This document shows positions 22,861-34,900 of a stretch of DNA of 64,000 nt, in pieces. Source of the stretch: Nissolia schottii (Eukaryota; Streptophyta; Magnoliopsida; Fabales; Fabaceae); assembly GCA_003254905.1 (NCBI GenBank), contig QANU01109454.1, positions 396,309 to 460,308 on the forward strand, written 5' to 3'. Numbering within the stretch: position 1 is the first letter of the stretch; every line of letters begins with the position of its first letter. The position numbers and the translations under genes were made by a program. Below the pieces are notes generated by a model. The model searched no databases and was not told where the DNA came from. It saw nothing but the letters and a program-made list of their open reading frames with translations.

Positions 22861-22861
22861 N
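22861..22861. other. Single-N join
   Basis: One N between two exact 847-bp copies; probably a contig join. Confidence 0.85.
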
Positions 22862-23708
22862 TTCAATTATAAATATAATATTTAATCAAGTTTAGTTACT
22901 AATTATATTGATTATAACATATTTTTTTACGTATGTAAACTCATATGATTTTACGATTTGAGTTTACTGAGACTTCACGAGTTTACTTAAACTCTCGAAT
23001 TTGACAACCTTGCGTGCACACATACATATGGATAGCATATTGCTATAACATAGTAAATTTATTCATCAAAGTTCGACCATGTCTATAATGGATATAACAT
23101 TAACACGTTCAAAAAAGAATTTTCTTCTAGTATCATATGACAAAATCATCACAAAAATTCATCCCCCTTTCCAACAATGTCAATATCATGTTCAGGCTTA
23201 CACTATGATTTGTTTCCCCTTCCCCTTTTTTATAAGAATTTACAAGAAGAGCAAAATAAAATAGAACAAAATAAACACCACATCACGCGTCACAAACGAG
23301 GTCCATCATATCATGTAATCAATATTCATAAATATACTAGAGTTAATTAAGTTTTTAGTCCATGTAAAATTGAAAAGTTTGATTTTAGTCTCTCAGTAAA
23401 ATTTTTAGTCCCTGTAAAATTTTAAAGTTTGATTTTGGTCCCTGTGAATGACTGAGATTAACGGTGATGACATGACCGTTAGTAGATATATTTCACTGAG
23501 GGACCATATTCAAACTTCAAAATTTTACAGGGACTAAAAATTTTACTAAGGGACTAAAATCAAACTTTTCAATTTTACAGGGACTAAAAACTTAATTAAT
23601 CTAATACACTATATACATTTTCTAACAGCGTAAAGTAGGTCATTCAACATCATTACTTTTATGAAGAAACATGCATTTAATTCTCAGGTTAAATCAGTTA
23701 AAGCATTT
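22862..23708 (+). repeat. Second copy of the 847-bp duplication
   Basis: Identical by eye to 22014-22860. Unique sequence (CATGAATCCGTGCTC) resumes at 23709. It begins inside the MITE at 21594-22164, so the duplication boundary has no relation to element ends. Confidence 0.9.
23343..23599. mobile_element. Foldback MITE, copy 2 (within the duplication)
   Basis: Same element as 22495-22751 shifted by 848; probably the same physical locus counted twice. Confidence 0.65.
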
Positions 23709-23740
23709 CATGAATCCGTGCTCATGGTTTTCATTGAACT

Positions 23741-24369
23741 TAGGGGTGTTTATAACCTGATCCGGCCCACCAACCTGGACCGGCCCAAAGCATTCGGGTC
23801 GAATTGGACCCGATTTTAATTGGACCCAATTTTTAAAAACTTTAAAAATAAAAAACTCGATTTTAAATCATACCAGGTTCGAGTTTAGCCTCAGGTCACT
23901 CGGCCCGACCTGATGCTCTATTATTATGCATTTTTTATTTTTGGTCATTCTCATCCCATTATGAGAAATCACAAGAATGAAAGGAATTTGATTCTTATAA
24001 GCACATTTCTAAATAGTTTTCAGTTTTTACTCTCACTCAGCCCAATTTCAATTACCCATTACCCAATTTCTCAGTTCTCTCTCGGTGCTCTCTCTCCGCC
24101 CATTACCCAATTTCATTCTACCCAACTTTATTGCAAATCTATTGTAGTTTACAATTTTTTTAACTTTATTTCTTAATGAATGTTATTTTTATTTTGAAGT
24201 TTGAGATAGTTTTGACCTGTTTTGATCCTGTGCAAACCCGGGTTTTAACTCGGCTCGAAGATGATTGGGCCTATTGAGTTTAGAGTAGGGTCCGCATCTT
24301 CAAAATTGACCCGGTCTAATTATAGGGCCGAATTTAGGTATAGGCCAACCCGGGCCACGAACACCCTTA
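23741..24369. mobile_element. hAT-type non-autonomous element
   Basis: The left end is TAGGGGTGTTTATAACC. The right end, reverse-complemented, is TAAGGGTGTTCGTGGCC. The flanks ATTGAACT (23733-23740) and ATTGAAAT (24370-24377) match at 7 of 8, fitting the 8-bp hAT target duplication. Subterminal CCGGCCCA, GACCCG and GGCCCGACC motifs are repeated, as is common in hAT subterminal regions. No transposase. Confidence 0.7.
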
Positions 24370-24377
24370 ATTGAAAT

Positions 24378-25787
24378 GCATATCATTACAATTCTTTTTT
24401 ACTTAACTGTGTCTGTGTGTACTATTCTAAGTCATTTTCCTCATGTATACAAAAGTCTTAGACCATTCGATAGCGTAAAGTTTCTCATGGGATGCAAACC
24501 ATCATTCATATATTTAAGCACTTGGGTAACATTATTTTCAACTAATAATAACAATATGTCGACTCCATAAATTATAACATTTTTGAGTCATGATACATCA
24601 ACATGTGGGCACGAAAGGATTTTATTTTTAGGCTATGTGATAAACAAGAGTAGAGAAACAAACTTCATTTAAACCTCAAATGAACAACTCATGAACAACT
24701 TGTTATGCAGTAACTTTACATGGATATACAACATATCGACATTGCAAACCTTACAATATGAACTTCATTGCTATCTTCCTTTCCTTTTTTTCTTTCTTCT
24801 TTTCCAAAGACAAAATATGTCGCCTACTTATAAGCATGTGACCCTTATCATCTAGTAATTCATAGGCGAATAATTTTTATTTTGTTATACTTCTGCCATA
24901 ATGAGGACACCATAACTTAATTAGCAGGCAACGTCAATAATATGTATTCAAGGAAAACGTCATTCAAGCGATTATTTCATAACTTATCAGATATTTAAGA
25001 TCAGGCTTCCAAACTACTACCGCATAATTATTACTAGATGTTTTGTGAACTATTTATTATTGGGTGTATGTCATTTAATCTTTCATGATTTATTTATTTA
25101 TTTTTGTACATTTCTCTTGACACTATGCGGATGGCAATAGCAATCTTAATGAAATTTAATCATAATTATCAAGTAATATGTCATCAGTTAATTATGCAAT
25201 AGTAAGTTATTAAGGAGTAAGAAGCCATAGAAAAGTGGCATAACAAGAATAACATACAAGACAAATGATAAAAGGTCAAGCATCTTAGCTTTACTCTTTT
25301 TTTAAAATTTTTAAAAAAAAAAAAGGAAATAAAATGTCAAGGGACGAATATACTTGGCTTTTCCTCCAAATACGTGATGATAACCATCTTGTATGACCTA
25401 TCTTATTGACCAACTTGATCAACTACCGCCGCAATGTCTTGGTATTGACGCCCCTTACTTGTGTTCTTTGCTGCAATGTCCTCATTTTTTTATGTTCCTT
25501 TGAAACCCATACTTTGTAGATTCTGACTTGATTTTGGTCCAATAACTTCAGAAACTCACCAATTCGTTGTAGACATAACAGACTTGGGCTTAGCCCATTA
25601 ACTCACCATTGTCAAGAACTCAGTCAATAATCGTTTTATGCAAGAGATTTGGGTCTGGGCCATTAGGTTATAGAACTTGACCCAAATTCTAAAGGTTCCA
25701 TTTTTTCCCTTCCTCTCCCACTCTCAGCCGCCTCTTTCTTTCCTTCCTCCTGCGAGCTTCTGTAACTAGAAAATCACATTAATGCCG
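24378..25787. other. Unassigned intergenic DNA
   Basis: No recognisable gene. Near 25575-25690 there are TTGGGC(T)TAGCCCATTAA and GGGCCATTAGG motifs, and a CT-rich stretch lies at 25700-25760 just before the Athila-like LTR. Confidence 0.4.
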
Positions 25788-26108
25788 TGATATTTTATTC
25801 CACGTCTTTATAATCCATAATTGAACACTGCATATCAAAATTGTGTGATTTTGATGGTTAATTAATAAGTTTCGCATAATTCCCCTTTTGAAAGCATAAT
25901 TGAGAAATCTGCTATTTAAGCACCGTTTTAAATGATGTTTAATTGTCTCGAGTAACCTATGCGTTTAACATCTTGTGTTTGAGTTTTTAGAATCATAGAT
26001 AAACGAGTGTTGTTGCAACAAAGGGAGCAAAAGGAGCAAAGAATGGAAGAAAATGAGCCAATTGCACATCAATGGAGCATTTCGCACGAGAACTAAGGAG
26101 TCTCAAGT

Positions 26109-26280
26109 GTCTCACGTGAGTCGAAGCAACAGAGAGCAAGGATTGACACACTGGAGGTGGAGGGTATCTCATGCGAGACACATATACGTCTCGCGTGAGA
26201 CGAGGCAAACAGGGAGTGAAGAATTCGATTCTGGAAGCATGTCTCACGCGAGACACAATGCAACTCGCGCGCGCGAGACA
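26109..26280. repeat. Cluster of GTCTC(G/A)CG(T/C)GAGAC palindromes in LTR U3
   Basis: Five copies: GTCTCACGTGAG (26109), TCTCATGCGAGAC (26167), GTCTCGCGTGAGAC (26188), GTCTCACGCGAGAC (26241) and CTCGCGCGCGCGAG (26264). They lie 50-220 bp upstream of the TATA box and contain CGCG or CACG cores, which plant CAMTA or bHLH/bZIP-type factors can bind. Regulatory use is inference. Confidence 0.6.
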
Positions 26281-26330
26281 CGATCACAGAAGCCAAAATG
26301 CGAAAACTCTAGTTTTAAACACACTAGAGG

Positions 26331-26340
26331 TTATAAATAG
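26331..26340 (+). promoter_or_regulatory. TATA box of the Athila-like LTR (candidate)
   Basis: TTATAAATAG lies downstream of the palindrome cluster, followed by a CT-rich stretch (TATCTCTCTCTATCTCTC) where transcription could start. Confidence 0.55.
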
Positions 26341-26848
26341 ACATAGGGCGAACACAATTGAGCTTTCTATCTCTCTCTATCTCTCTCAGTTTCGTGACGA
26401 CGCCCTTTAGACTAGGTTTTCTACATTATTCTCTCTCTCTTTTCACTACAACAATAGGTTGATGTTAATGCTATTACTCTAGTCTCTTAGGTTTAAAGAT
26501 TATTGAAGCTTTCGCTCTATTCGTTTCTCGCCGTGGAATTAACTAAGGTTTTAATCGTTTTCTTCAATTCTTAAATTTCTGCATTTAATTTATTTATCAT
26601 AAGCTTTTATCCTCCACCCGTGGAGGAGTAGTTTTCCTAATATTTTGTGTGCGGTAATTCTAGATTAGGACCAATTAGGGGTTCGATGCTTAAGGTTTAT
26701 TCATGCTTGTTCCCTTCCTAATTTGCAATATAGCGATTGCATGTTGTGGTTAGGATTGATTCTAGGTTAATAGACTTTGACGATTGTAGGGTTTATTGGC
26801 TTAGGATTTTGGAACTTTAGGGGAACTAATTAGATCTAATTAGGTTGT

Positions 26849-26875
26849 TGTTGAAAGCTTTTTATACTCTAGTCG

Positions 26876-26931
<56 letters not shown>

Positions 26932-28232
26932 NATGTATAGTCGTATGTACAGGAAGTTGGATAAGAAAGCCATTCTTAAGTTTTGTCAACTAGGCAAGAT
27001 ACATGGTTATTTGTGATTTTATAATTTAAAACAAACAAATTAAAATAAAGCGATAAAATGACACCAAGTGAAAACCAGATAGGAAAGCTTGTTGGGAATT
27101 AACTCGTAATACAATTTTCATATATCCATTAACTCAATGCATATGAATTATCAATTCCTTTGATTCCTCGCCACCAGTTCTTATCTTATTCATCTCTTTC
27201 AAGCATGAAAAGATCACTCGATTCCCTTTGTCATTTTGTCAATCTCTTGCACAAACTAACAAAGCAAACCGATATAATTTCGGGTGTTAAAACGACTAAT
27301 AGCCATAACTCTATCTCTAGCAATTAGGAATATTAGATGAATTAATCTAGCTCTGATTCAATTATGTTGCTTTTGCACCCAAATTAAATCTTAATTCAAG
27401 TCGTAGTTGATTAAACGAAAACAGGCAGTAAGTTCAAGATCAAATCATAGAATTTAATAACTTCATATATAAAAGAGTCAAATGGATACAATCAAACCAT
27501 AGTACTCACTAAATCCCAACAACAAGAGGATTAACTATCCATCTTACAAGAAGAAATCAAAGGCGCAAGGTGATGTATGCTCACCATGACGCGTTCTCAT
27601 GCCGCCATGGTGAGTGTTGCCCGTGCTCCTCAGACCTCTCTTGGCTCCCTTCTCTGTCTCTCCTCTTGGTGCTGTGCTCTGAATATGTGTATGTTATCAA
27701 GTGGTGAAGTGTCCTTGAATGTTGAATGCTTATGTCCTTTTATAGGGAAATTTGGCTCTGGCCGTTGAGCGGTTTGCCTAGGTCGTCGAGTAGCCTAGGC
27801 AGTTTGAGTTTTCTTTGCCATGAAGCTTTGTCAGTCTATAAAGGAGGCTTGACCCTATCTGTCAGAGCACTGAGCAAACGCAAGGGTGCTGAGCGGATTG
27901 CAGGGCAGTTTGAGATTGCTTCACTCTTAAGTTACTTCACCCTTAAGCAAGTCCACTAGGACAGAGGGCGCTGAGCGGATCTATGAGGGTGTTGAGCGGT
28001 CTGAATCTTCAATTGGACCTTCAGTTCTTCTTGCTTCTAAGCCCTTTGCTCTGTGCCTCTTATTTCTGTAGGAATTTAACAAGAATTGCTTCATTCCACA
28101 ATGTAAGTATCCATTCTCGTGGACTATATTAAAATCCTACAAAAGTGGGAAAATTGGTTAGTAAATTCATATAAAACAATGCATATAATTGTCATTCTAA
28201 CCTATGAAAACACCAAAATATGACACTGATCA
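26849..28232 (-). mobile_element. Solo LTR (family A), minus orientation, nested
   Basis: In plus coordinates it starts TGTTGAAAGCTTTTTATAC and ends GACACTGATCA, flanked by GTTGT at 26844-26848 and 28233-28237, a 5-bp target duplication. It is inverted relative to a second copy at 53795-54977, sharing long stretches (for example around 27110-27560 versus 54340-54830). No internal region follows either copy, so it is a solo LTR formed by LTR-LTR recombination. It includes a (TA)n tract with one N. GCTGAGCGG-like motifs recur at 27763, 27889, 27971 and 27992. Confidence 0.85.
26877..26932. repeat. (TA)n microsatellite ending in an N
   Basis: About 54 bases of TA dinucleotides, then an N at 26932. 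The N in the other LTR copy (54955) falls at the equivalent position. Confidence 0.9.
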
Positions 28233-28536
28233 GTTGTTCAAGTTAGTTAGAGATTCCAACTAGCAAACAACACCCCTTATGAATAATGATTATAGGAACT
28301 AATGATAATTGATCTTTAGTCTAGAAACGTCGTATGCGAGACATTGTCTTAGTTATTGTTATTCATCTTTGCTTAATTCTCATAAAAAAAAACCCCATTG
28401 AATTGTGTTTGGATTTGGTTTATAAATTGCTTATTCGTGATACGGCTCGAGTTAGCCCTATATTGCATTCCAATTGGGTTGATTTGTTTTTTAAAATTAT
28501 TTGATAAAGAGATAGGCAACAATTTTTGTGTCAAAT

Positions 28537-28556
28537 TTGAAGCCGTTGTCAGGGAA
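28537..28556 (+). other. Primer binding site relic (Athila type)
   Basis: TTGAAGCCGTTGTCAGGGAA is a mutated form of the TGGCGCCGTTGCCGGGGA site typical of Athila and related gypsy elements. It lies four bases after the CA end of the LTR. Confidence 0.7.
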
Positions 28557-29705
28557 GCAATTTAGCCAAACCATTTTCTTTTCTTTTTGTTTTCGTTGCT
28601 TTATGTTAGCTTAGGTGTTTTGTTCTTTTGCATTTCAGAAAAAAAAAAAAGAAGAAAAAAATCAATTATTTTCATTATAATTATTAATTTTCTTCTGCTT
28701 TATCTTTATTTTTTTTATTGCATTTGATTTTGTTTCCCATTTAGATTTTTTTTTTCTTTCAGTTCTCGTGTGTGAATCGCTCCTTACCTGATCCTACTTT
28801 AGCCGATTTTGATCCAGAGATAGAAAGAACGCTAAGGACGATTAAGTGAGAAACGAGGCTACAAAGGGAACCCCTTATTGCTACTGATATTCCTATTCCT
28901 GTGGCAAGTGTAATAGTAGATCTCGCCCAAGCTTGGGGCGAGTTAGCGACCCCTGACTACTCATATGAGCCATCCGGTGTGGTTTTTACTAACGTCGCCA
29001 TGGACTTTGAAATAAAGTCCAATTTTTTACATCATCTACCTAAGTTCCATGGTCTAGCATTGGAAAACCCACCCTGCCATCTAAAGATGTTCGTCATGAC
29101 ATGTGACACCATGAGGTCTCAGACCGTTCCCCCCGACCTGGTGAAGCTTAAAGCCCTACTATTCTCTTTGGTAGGCGAGAAAGAGTTGGCTAGGCATGAA
29201 GCATCTATTCCGTGAGAAATACTTCCCTGCCAACAAAGTGTCAGCTCTTAAGAAGGAAATCTTAGGAATCTAGCAAAAGGCCGATGAGACCTTAGGAAAG
29301 TACTAGGAGCGATTCCATGGTTTGTGCGACTTGTGTCCACACCACGGGTTCACTGAAGTACAACTCTTGGAACACTTCTACGAAGGTCTTAGTTTCATGG
29401 ATCGGAAGTGAATCGATTTATCTGCTGGTGGAATTTTAAAGAACAGGAAGACGCTTGAGGAAGCGTGACAGTTAATAAGTGAGATGGCAGATCATTCCAG
29501 ATATGAGATGCAGGCCAGCCGGTCTATCTGAGGAGCATATGAGCTTGTTGTTGACCACCCAACTAATAAAAGAGTGGCTCTCATAGAGAAGGTAGACAAA
29601 TTGGTGGATATGGTCAATGTTTTGGCTATGGGACAACAATCCCAAGATGCTCTCTCTGTCCTGATGGCGTTCCCCACCAGCCTAAGCAGTGTTCGCTTAG
29701 GGTGA
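28557..29705 (+). pseudogene. Athila-like gag, decayed
   Basis: The longest open part (28901-29215) reads VAMDFEIKSNFLHHLPKFHG, then LALENPPCHLKMF, then QTVPPDLVKLKALLFSLVG, the typical Athila gag order (FE(L/I)KS..(I/L)H.LP.FHGL..E.P..HLK.F). Beyond 29216 the frame continues with several stops and shifts: ETLGKY*ERFHGLCDLCPHH, EVQLLEHFYEGL, ALIEKVDKLVDMV. It lacks an intact start and is not translatable as one protein. It follows the LTR and primer site directly on the same strand. It breaks off near 29705, where sequence of opposite orientation begins. Confidence 0.75.
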
Positions 29706-31250
29706 CCCCACACTTTTTACTTAACACATATGAACAAGTGTACCACAATTCTCCTAAGCCCTAAAGCTAGGTGTATCATGGTTTTTCTCGGTTTATCAAC
29801 TTGTATGGTGCTAATAATTCAACAAAAAGGCTAATAAGGCTCAAATGGGTCAAATTTTCAAGGTAGGTTCATGTGGATATGTAAGCTAAATACACAAGGA
29901 ACGCTCCAATCATGTCACATGTCATATATATAGGCAAAGGTGCAATGCAGAGAATCAGGCAAGTTCTAGACTTGAACACTAGTGAGTGTACACACATCAA
30001 AGAAAGGTATGGCGTGTAGTGCTACCATCCTATGAAAAGCTCAAAAGCTCACTAGGTTATTGCATCCAATTAATCAAAACATGCCAGGATTTATAAAGTG
30101 CTCAATCAAACATAATGCCATAAGTACATAATCAAGCACAAAATTTTACATGGCACACACAGTAATCATTTACTAGTCTAAATCATCCCCTATTTATGAA
30201 TTTACACAATTATTGCACAGTCAAACCCACTATCCTAAACATACAAAACTTTTTCACCCTACACTTAAAGAAGTGCACCGACCTCGGTGCACAAAACAGG
30301 GCAAGAAGAAAAAATAAAGAATTAAAACAAATAAATAAAGGAAAAGGAAAGAAAAACTCACAAACGGTAGGTTGTCTCCTACCTAGCACTTTTGTTTAAT
30401 GTCCTTAAGTTGGATGGACGGGGGCTTGTTCATGGTGGCTCATGTGCCACTCTAGTCACCTTCTGCCAACCTGCAACAGTGTCACAAACACAAAAATTTT
30501 GGCCTACCAAGCTAAAGTGGGGAGGAAAAGAGTTAATAATAGAGTCTCCCCACTCTATCTTGCCCGCTTCAACATCTCCCCTCAATGCAGTAGTTGGTGG
30601 GAATAAAGAGTCATATGCCACCCCTGTGTTTATGCTCATCTTAAACACCTCGCGTTTCTTTTTCCGATTTCTCTTGGTATAAAAAATGCTAAACATAGCT
30701 CGCTCTCCCCCAAACTCCATGAAAAGTTTACCAAGATGGACATCTATTTTGGTGCGAGATGTCTTGGGGAAGGGTCTTCCCAAGATTATTGGTGTTTGAC
30801 CTTCATGTGCTTCGTTTGCCATTGGAAGCACATAGAAGTCAGTTGGAAATATTAATCCCTTTACTCTCACCAACATGTCTTTAATAACCCCTGCGGGTTT
30901 AACCGTGTGTTGATCAGCCATTTGAATCACAAGTGGGGTGGGTAACAACGGACCCAGCCGAATGAAGTTATAAACAGAGAGGGGCATGACGTTTATGGCA
31001 ACACCCAGATCAACCAAGACATTTTCAAACGTGGTGTTCCCTATCTCACAGCTAATGGTGAACACCCCTGGATCAGAGCATTTTTCCAGCATTAATTGGG
31101 TCATTACAGAGACATTCCAGAGATAATACACATGTTCACACCCTGCCATTTTTTTCCCGATTTGTACACCATTCCTTTAGCAGTTTGGCATACTTTGGAA
31201 TTTGTTGAATGGCGTCGAGAAGGGGTATATTCACCTCAACTTACTTCACT
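29706..31250 (-). mobile_element. Inverted Athila-like fragment (gag C-terminus, protease, downstream region)
   Basis: On the minus strand, starting near 31245, the frame reads NIPLLDAIQQIPKYAKLLKE, then a CTNRKK motif, the conserved spacer before Athila protease. The protease follows at 30430-31149. After it (30410-29706, minus) comes the AT-rich 3' non-coding zone, including DIKQKC-stop and a GCACCGAGGTCGGTGCAC palindrome at 30275-30292. No reverse transcriptase or integrase remains. It meets the plus-oriented gag head-on at about 29705, so the locus is rearranged. Confidence 0.7.
30430..31149 (-). pseudogene. Retrotransposon aspartic protease fragment
   Basis: The 239-codon frame contains FENVLVDLGVAINVMPLSVY, matching the D(S/L)GA(S/D).N(V/I)(M/L)P active-site region of gypsy proteases, with the catalytic Asp kept. 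It continues TPIILGRPF, the second conserved (I)ILGRPF(L) motif. It begins inside the gag-protease linker and ends in element-specific tail sequence (VAHEPPSIQLKDIKQ). It is a fragment of a polyprotein, not an independent host gene. Confidence 0.75.
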
Positions 31251-31954
31251 ACAGTCTGTCAACCCGTTCTCTCTCCCTCACTCGGTATCGACTCTCTCAC
31301 TCTCACTCACTCATCGCTTTCTCACACGACAAAAATAATAAATTTAAAAAATATATATTGCAATTAATCGGTAACTTGATCAACAATTCGACAAATTAAC
31401 TTGAAACATGTCACCCCATTCAAAACTACACAACCCGACTCGTTTGACTCGCCGTTGAGTTCATCAAATAAGAAAATTTATCTAAAAAATATGACTCAAA
31501 TTAGTCAACATACACCCATAGCAAGGGCAATGATATCTAAACGTTCAGTTAGACTTAGACGACTTATAATCAGTAAACCAGTTAACGGCATAGATTATAT
31601 TACACCAATACATGCGAGGATTCTCATGCATTTCCAAGTGTTCATTGATATATCAAATTAGTCACTAGAACCAGCTAATAAGTAGACATAACATAACTAT
31701 CATATCCTACTCGGAACATAAAAAAATTAGGTCCAAAGCTATAAGCTATCCGATCCAACTGATCCTAAAGCAATAAAGTATTTTCTAAAGCTTGAGCAAC
31801 AATATGAAAATATAACCCTCTCCTGACCCCCAACACCAAGGGATTCCTTTTTTTGTTAATGTTAATTGGCGGGGACCTCAAAAGTCTCGAAGATCTAAAT
31901 AGAACTGGTTCACTTCATTAGTGTTTGCCTAATAATGCAGTTATTGTGCTTTTG
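31251..31954. other. Intergenic and 3' region of the UBX gene
   Basis: A CT-rich stretch lies near 31270-31330; the rest is AT-rich. The bases just below 31955 would be the 3' UTR of the minus-strand UBX gene. A poly(A) site is not evident. Confidence 0.5.
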
Positions 31955-34900
31955 CTAGAATTTCTGGATGACAACCGAATTTGCCAGTCCCACCTGCTCT
32001 ATAGTCTGAGATTCATCAGCTAGAACCTTTGGGGGGAAACCCATCATCTGAAGTCGATAATTCCGCCGAGCCCCAGGTCTAGATGCATCAATGAAGGCAC
32101 GGATGTCACCGACTGTGTGGTGATAGTTAAAATGCGACACCAGCCGGGTTCCATCAGCCAACCTAAGTTGTACCGAAGTTGATGGCAATGACGGGTCAAC
32201 TACCAGACTGGCAGAAGGAGCTGGAGCAGCATTAGGAGGAGCTGCTGCAACAGTTGGCTCAGGCACCGCTGAAGTAGAGCTGCTTCCTAGAGTTCTTCCC
32301 ACCCCTTGAAATGCAACATGGTGCTTTTCTGGTTCCTGCAAGGGTTGACAAAATGTAATTCCAATGGATACATTGGACACGTGATTCTTCAAGATGTAAG
32401 TAATTATGCAGAAACAAAAGACCTGATTGAATTACAAATGTGAAACTTCAAAAGCTAGAAAAGTAATTAAAAAGAAAAAACCAACAAAATTATGAATTGG
32501 AAAGAGACAAACCAAAGAACTCAAACAGAAAACTCACAGGATGCTTCTCACTCCTCCTTATGAGGTTAACATTGACAGATGACCTCCTATCGGCAGGTTC
32601 AAGCTCTTTGGGACACTCAGATTTCTTTATGCTCTGCATTCAAGTATAGCAAATAGCATTAAACACAATGAAACCATTGATGGGACTAAGAAGAAAGTAA
32701 TAAAAGCCCAATCTTGCATTAGACTCATTGTAAAATTATGAAAACAACTTACTGAACACATGTATACCGGACTTTGAAAAGAATTTAATAAAAGTTTTTG
32801 TTAGCATGTGCACTGCATGTTATGGATTCAAAAACAGCATTTATTACTCATCATGATTACATTTCATTTAACAACTTCTAATTTTGTCCCTTAACGTGTT
32901 ATACGGGCACATGCTAACAAAACCCCATAAATAATAATTTGCAGGAAGTAAACTAAACTTTTTTTGAGCTATTCCATTATTCCCTGGATAATGCTCACAA
33001 AAATCTCAATTTTCTATACTCAGGACTTCTCTTTTCAGGCCATATACATCCTCATTACTTCCAATATTTTTCTACCCTCCAATCCACTATTCATGGAATC
33101 AAAACCTTGAATAGTTACCTCTAAAAATGCCGCATTTTCAGGATCATCCAGGCTCCTCAAAGGTCCATCATTTACAGTGAAACCATTACTCCAAAAAACA
33201 ATGTTGTGAATAACAGCCTCAGGTTGCTGAGATGGAGCTTGCACAGTTTCCCCTGAGAGTAACCTGCCAGCACCAGTGAAGCTAGTTGACCTTGGAGGTT
33301 CCTGTAACTGATCCATAGGCCTTTCTACAGCTCCAAGTTGCCTTGCTTGATTGAAAATTGCATCCACATCATTTCCCTTTGAAGGATCCTGGACAAGCAT
33401 TCCACTGAAGATATAATGTACATTTGTTAAATATTCATTAAAAAAGAGTGCAAAATCATAAAATCCACTGAAAATAGACGTGTTTAACATTACGTGCAAA
33501 ATTAGAGATGTCATTAAACTGTGTATGTAGCTTAAATATAAAGTTCAGAAAGCATCACAATAGATGTACTAATCTCATTTAATCCACAAAAGCATACACC
33601 TTTCAAAGCCATTATTTAATATGCAATACTCAAAACACTTTTATTCAATGTAGTTAAAATTGACTTTTCACTTAAAAGTGCTTGAGGGTCTAGAAAAGTA
33701 AAGCATAGAAGCAAAACATAAAAGTAAATACATTATTTGAATATCCTTCAAAGGGGACCCACAATATACAAGCATTATCATAAACCCAAGAAGACAAAGC
33801 ACTGCATATGAACACAGAAGGAAATCAGGAAATGATAAAAGCACATTGTTTGGAAGATTATTTTCTCTCCCGTTCTTTAACAAGTTGTGCTGGAAAAAAT
33901 AGAGTTCAAAAGCCTAGCACAGCACCTATACCCGAAAATCCAACCCAAATTTAAGTAAAATAGATTGAAAGTAAAAATATGAAAGCACTTACGAAACATG
34001 TGACTGCCACTTTTTGATACCTTGAGAGTTGAGATAAGTTTTCAACTGTTTTCACCCAAAATGATTTTGACAAAAATTTAAAAGCACTTGGAATAACTTA
34101 TAAGCAACCAAAACTTCATAAGCATGCTTAAAAAGAATAACCTTTAATCATATTACTAATCTCTAATTGAGCAAAATTTTCTGTTACAAAGGCAGCATCA
34201 AACAAAAGGATGGCAGGACAAAGGGCCATCAATTAAATAAGGCAAAAACTCCTTGTGGAGGCAGCAGCAAAGGGGGAGAAAAGGCCAACAAGAGACACAT
34301 CAAAACACTTACATTATACAGCCACAATAAGAAAACCGGAACAATAACCACACCAAATCATGGGAAGACTCTCATTTCAAATATATACATAACCATGCTA
34401 GAATAGTAGACGTTCCCAAAATCCAACCTAGTTGTTTGACTGCTAGCATACATGTTTTATTTACAAAGTGGTACTGTAATGTTGAGAAACTAAAAGTTGT
34501 CAGAAATGTTAAATAAACGGACTTAACTTCCCCCAAGAGATCAACTGCAAAGTAAACTGTCCCTGAGTTGAATGATGCTGATTTGGCTAACATAGAAGTC
34601 AAAATTTTAGCCGAAGAAAAAAGCATGAAGGTGCCAATCTCCTAGCAAACTATGATTAACCCCAACAAAATAGGTTTCCTATTATGTTAATTTAGGTATT
34701 CTAAAAATCCCCTTATACAACGCCCTCCCGTTTGTATCACAATTGCCTTTCAAATTGTTAGGGCAAACACCAAAGTTTCCACCCCAGCTCACGAACCAGG
34801 GCTTCAAATTACACATTCATGATTATTCAACAATGGAATATAAATGAAGCTCAATAAAACATGCAATCGAATTTTAGAAAAGTTTGGTTTTTTAAGGAAA

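Larger units (their letters stand above)
25788..28533 (+). mobile_element. Athila-like gypsy 5' LTR, split by a nested solo LTR
   Basis: It starts TGATATTTTATTCC and ends GTGTCA just before a primer-binding relic. Net of the nested insertion (26849-28232) it is about 1.36 kb, a usual size for Athila LTRs. The start resembles another LTR at 63456 (TGATA...TTTTAT, then TAATTGAACA(C/T)TG and GTTAATTAATA). Its U3 holds a cluster of GTCTC-CG-GAGAC palindromes and a TATA box. Left-flank target duplication cannot be tested because the 3' LTR is missing. Confidence 0.72.

Noticed and set aside
22231-23264. Two identical 61-aa ORFs suggesting a duplicated gene
   Set aside because: Both lie in the exact 847-bp copy pair around an N, and the peptide has no recognisable content.
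26053-26410. Overlapping Arg/Ser-rich ORFs on both strands
   Set aside because: They come from the palindromic GTCTC..GAGAC cluster in an LTR, which reads open in several frames.
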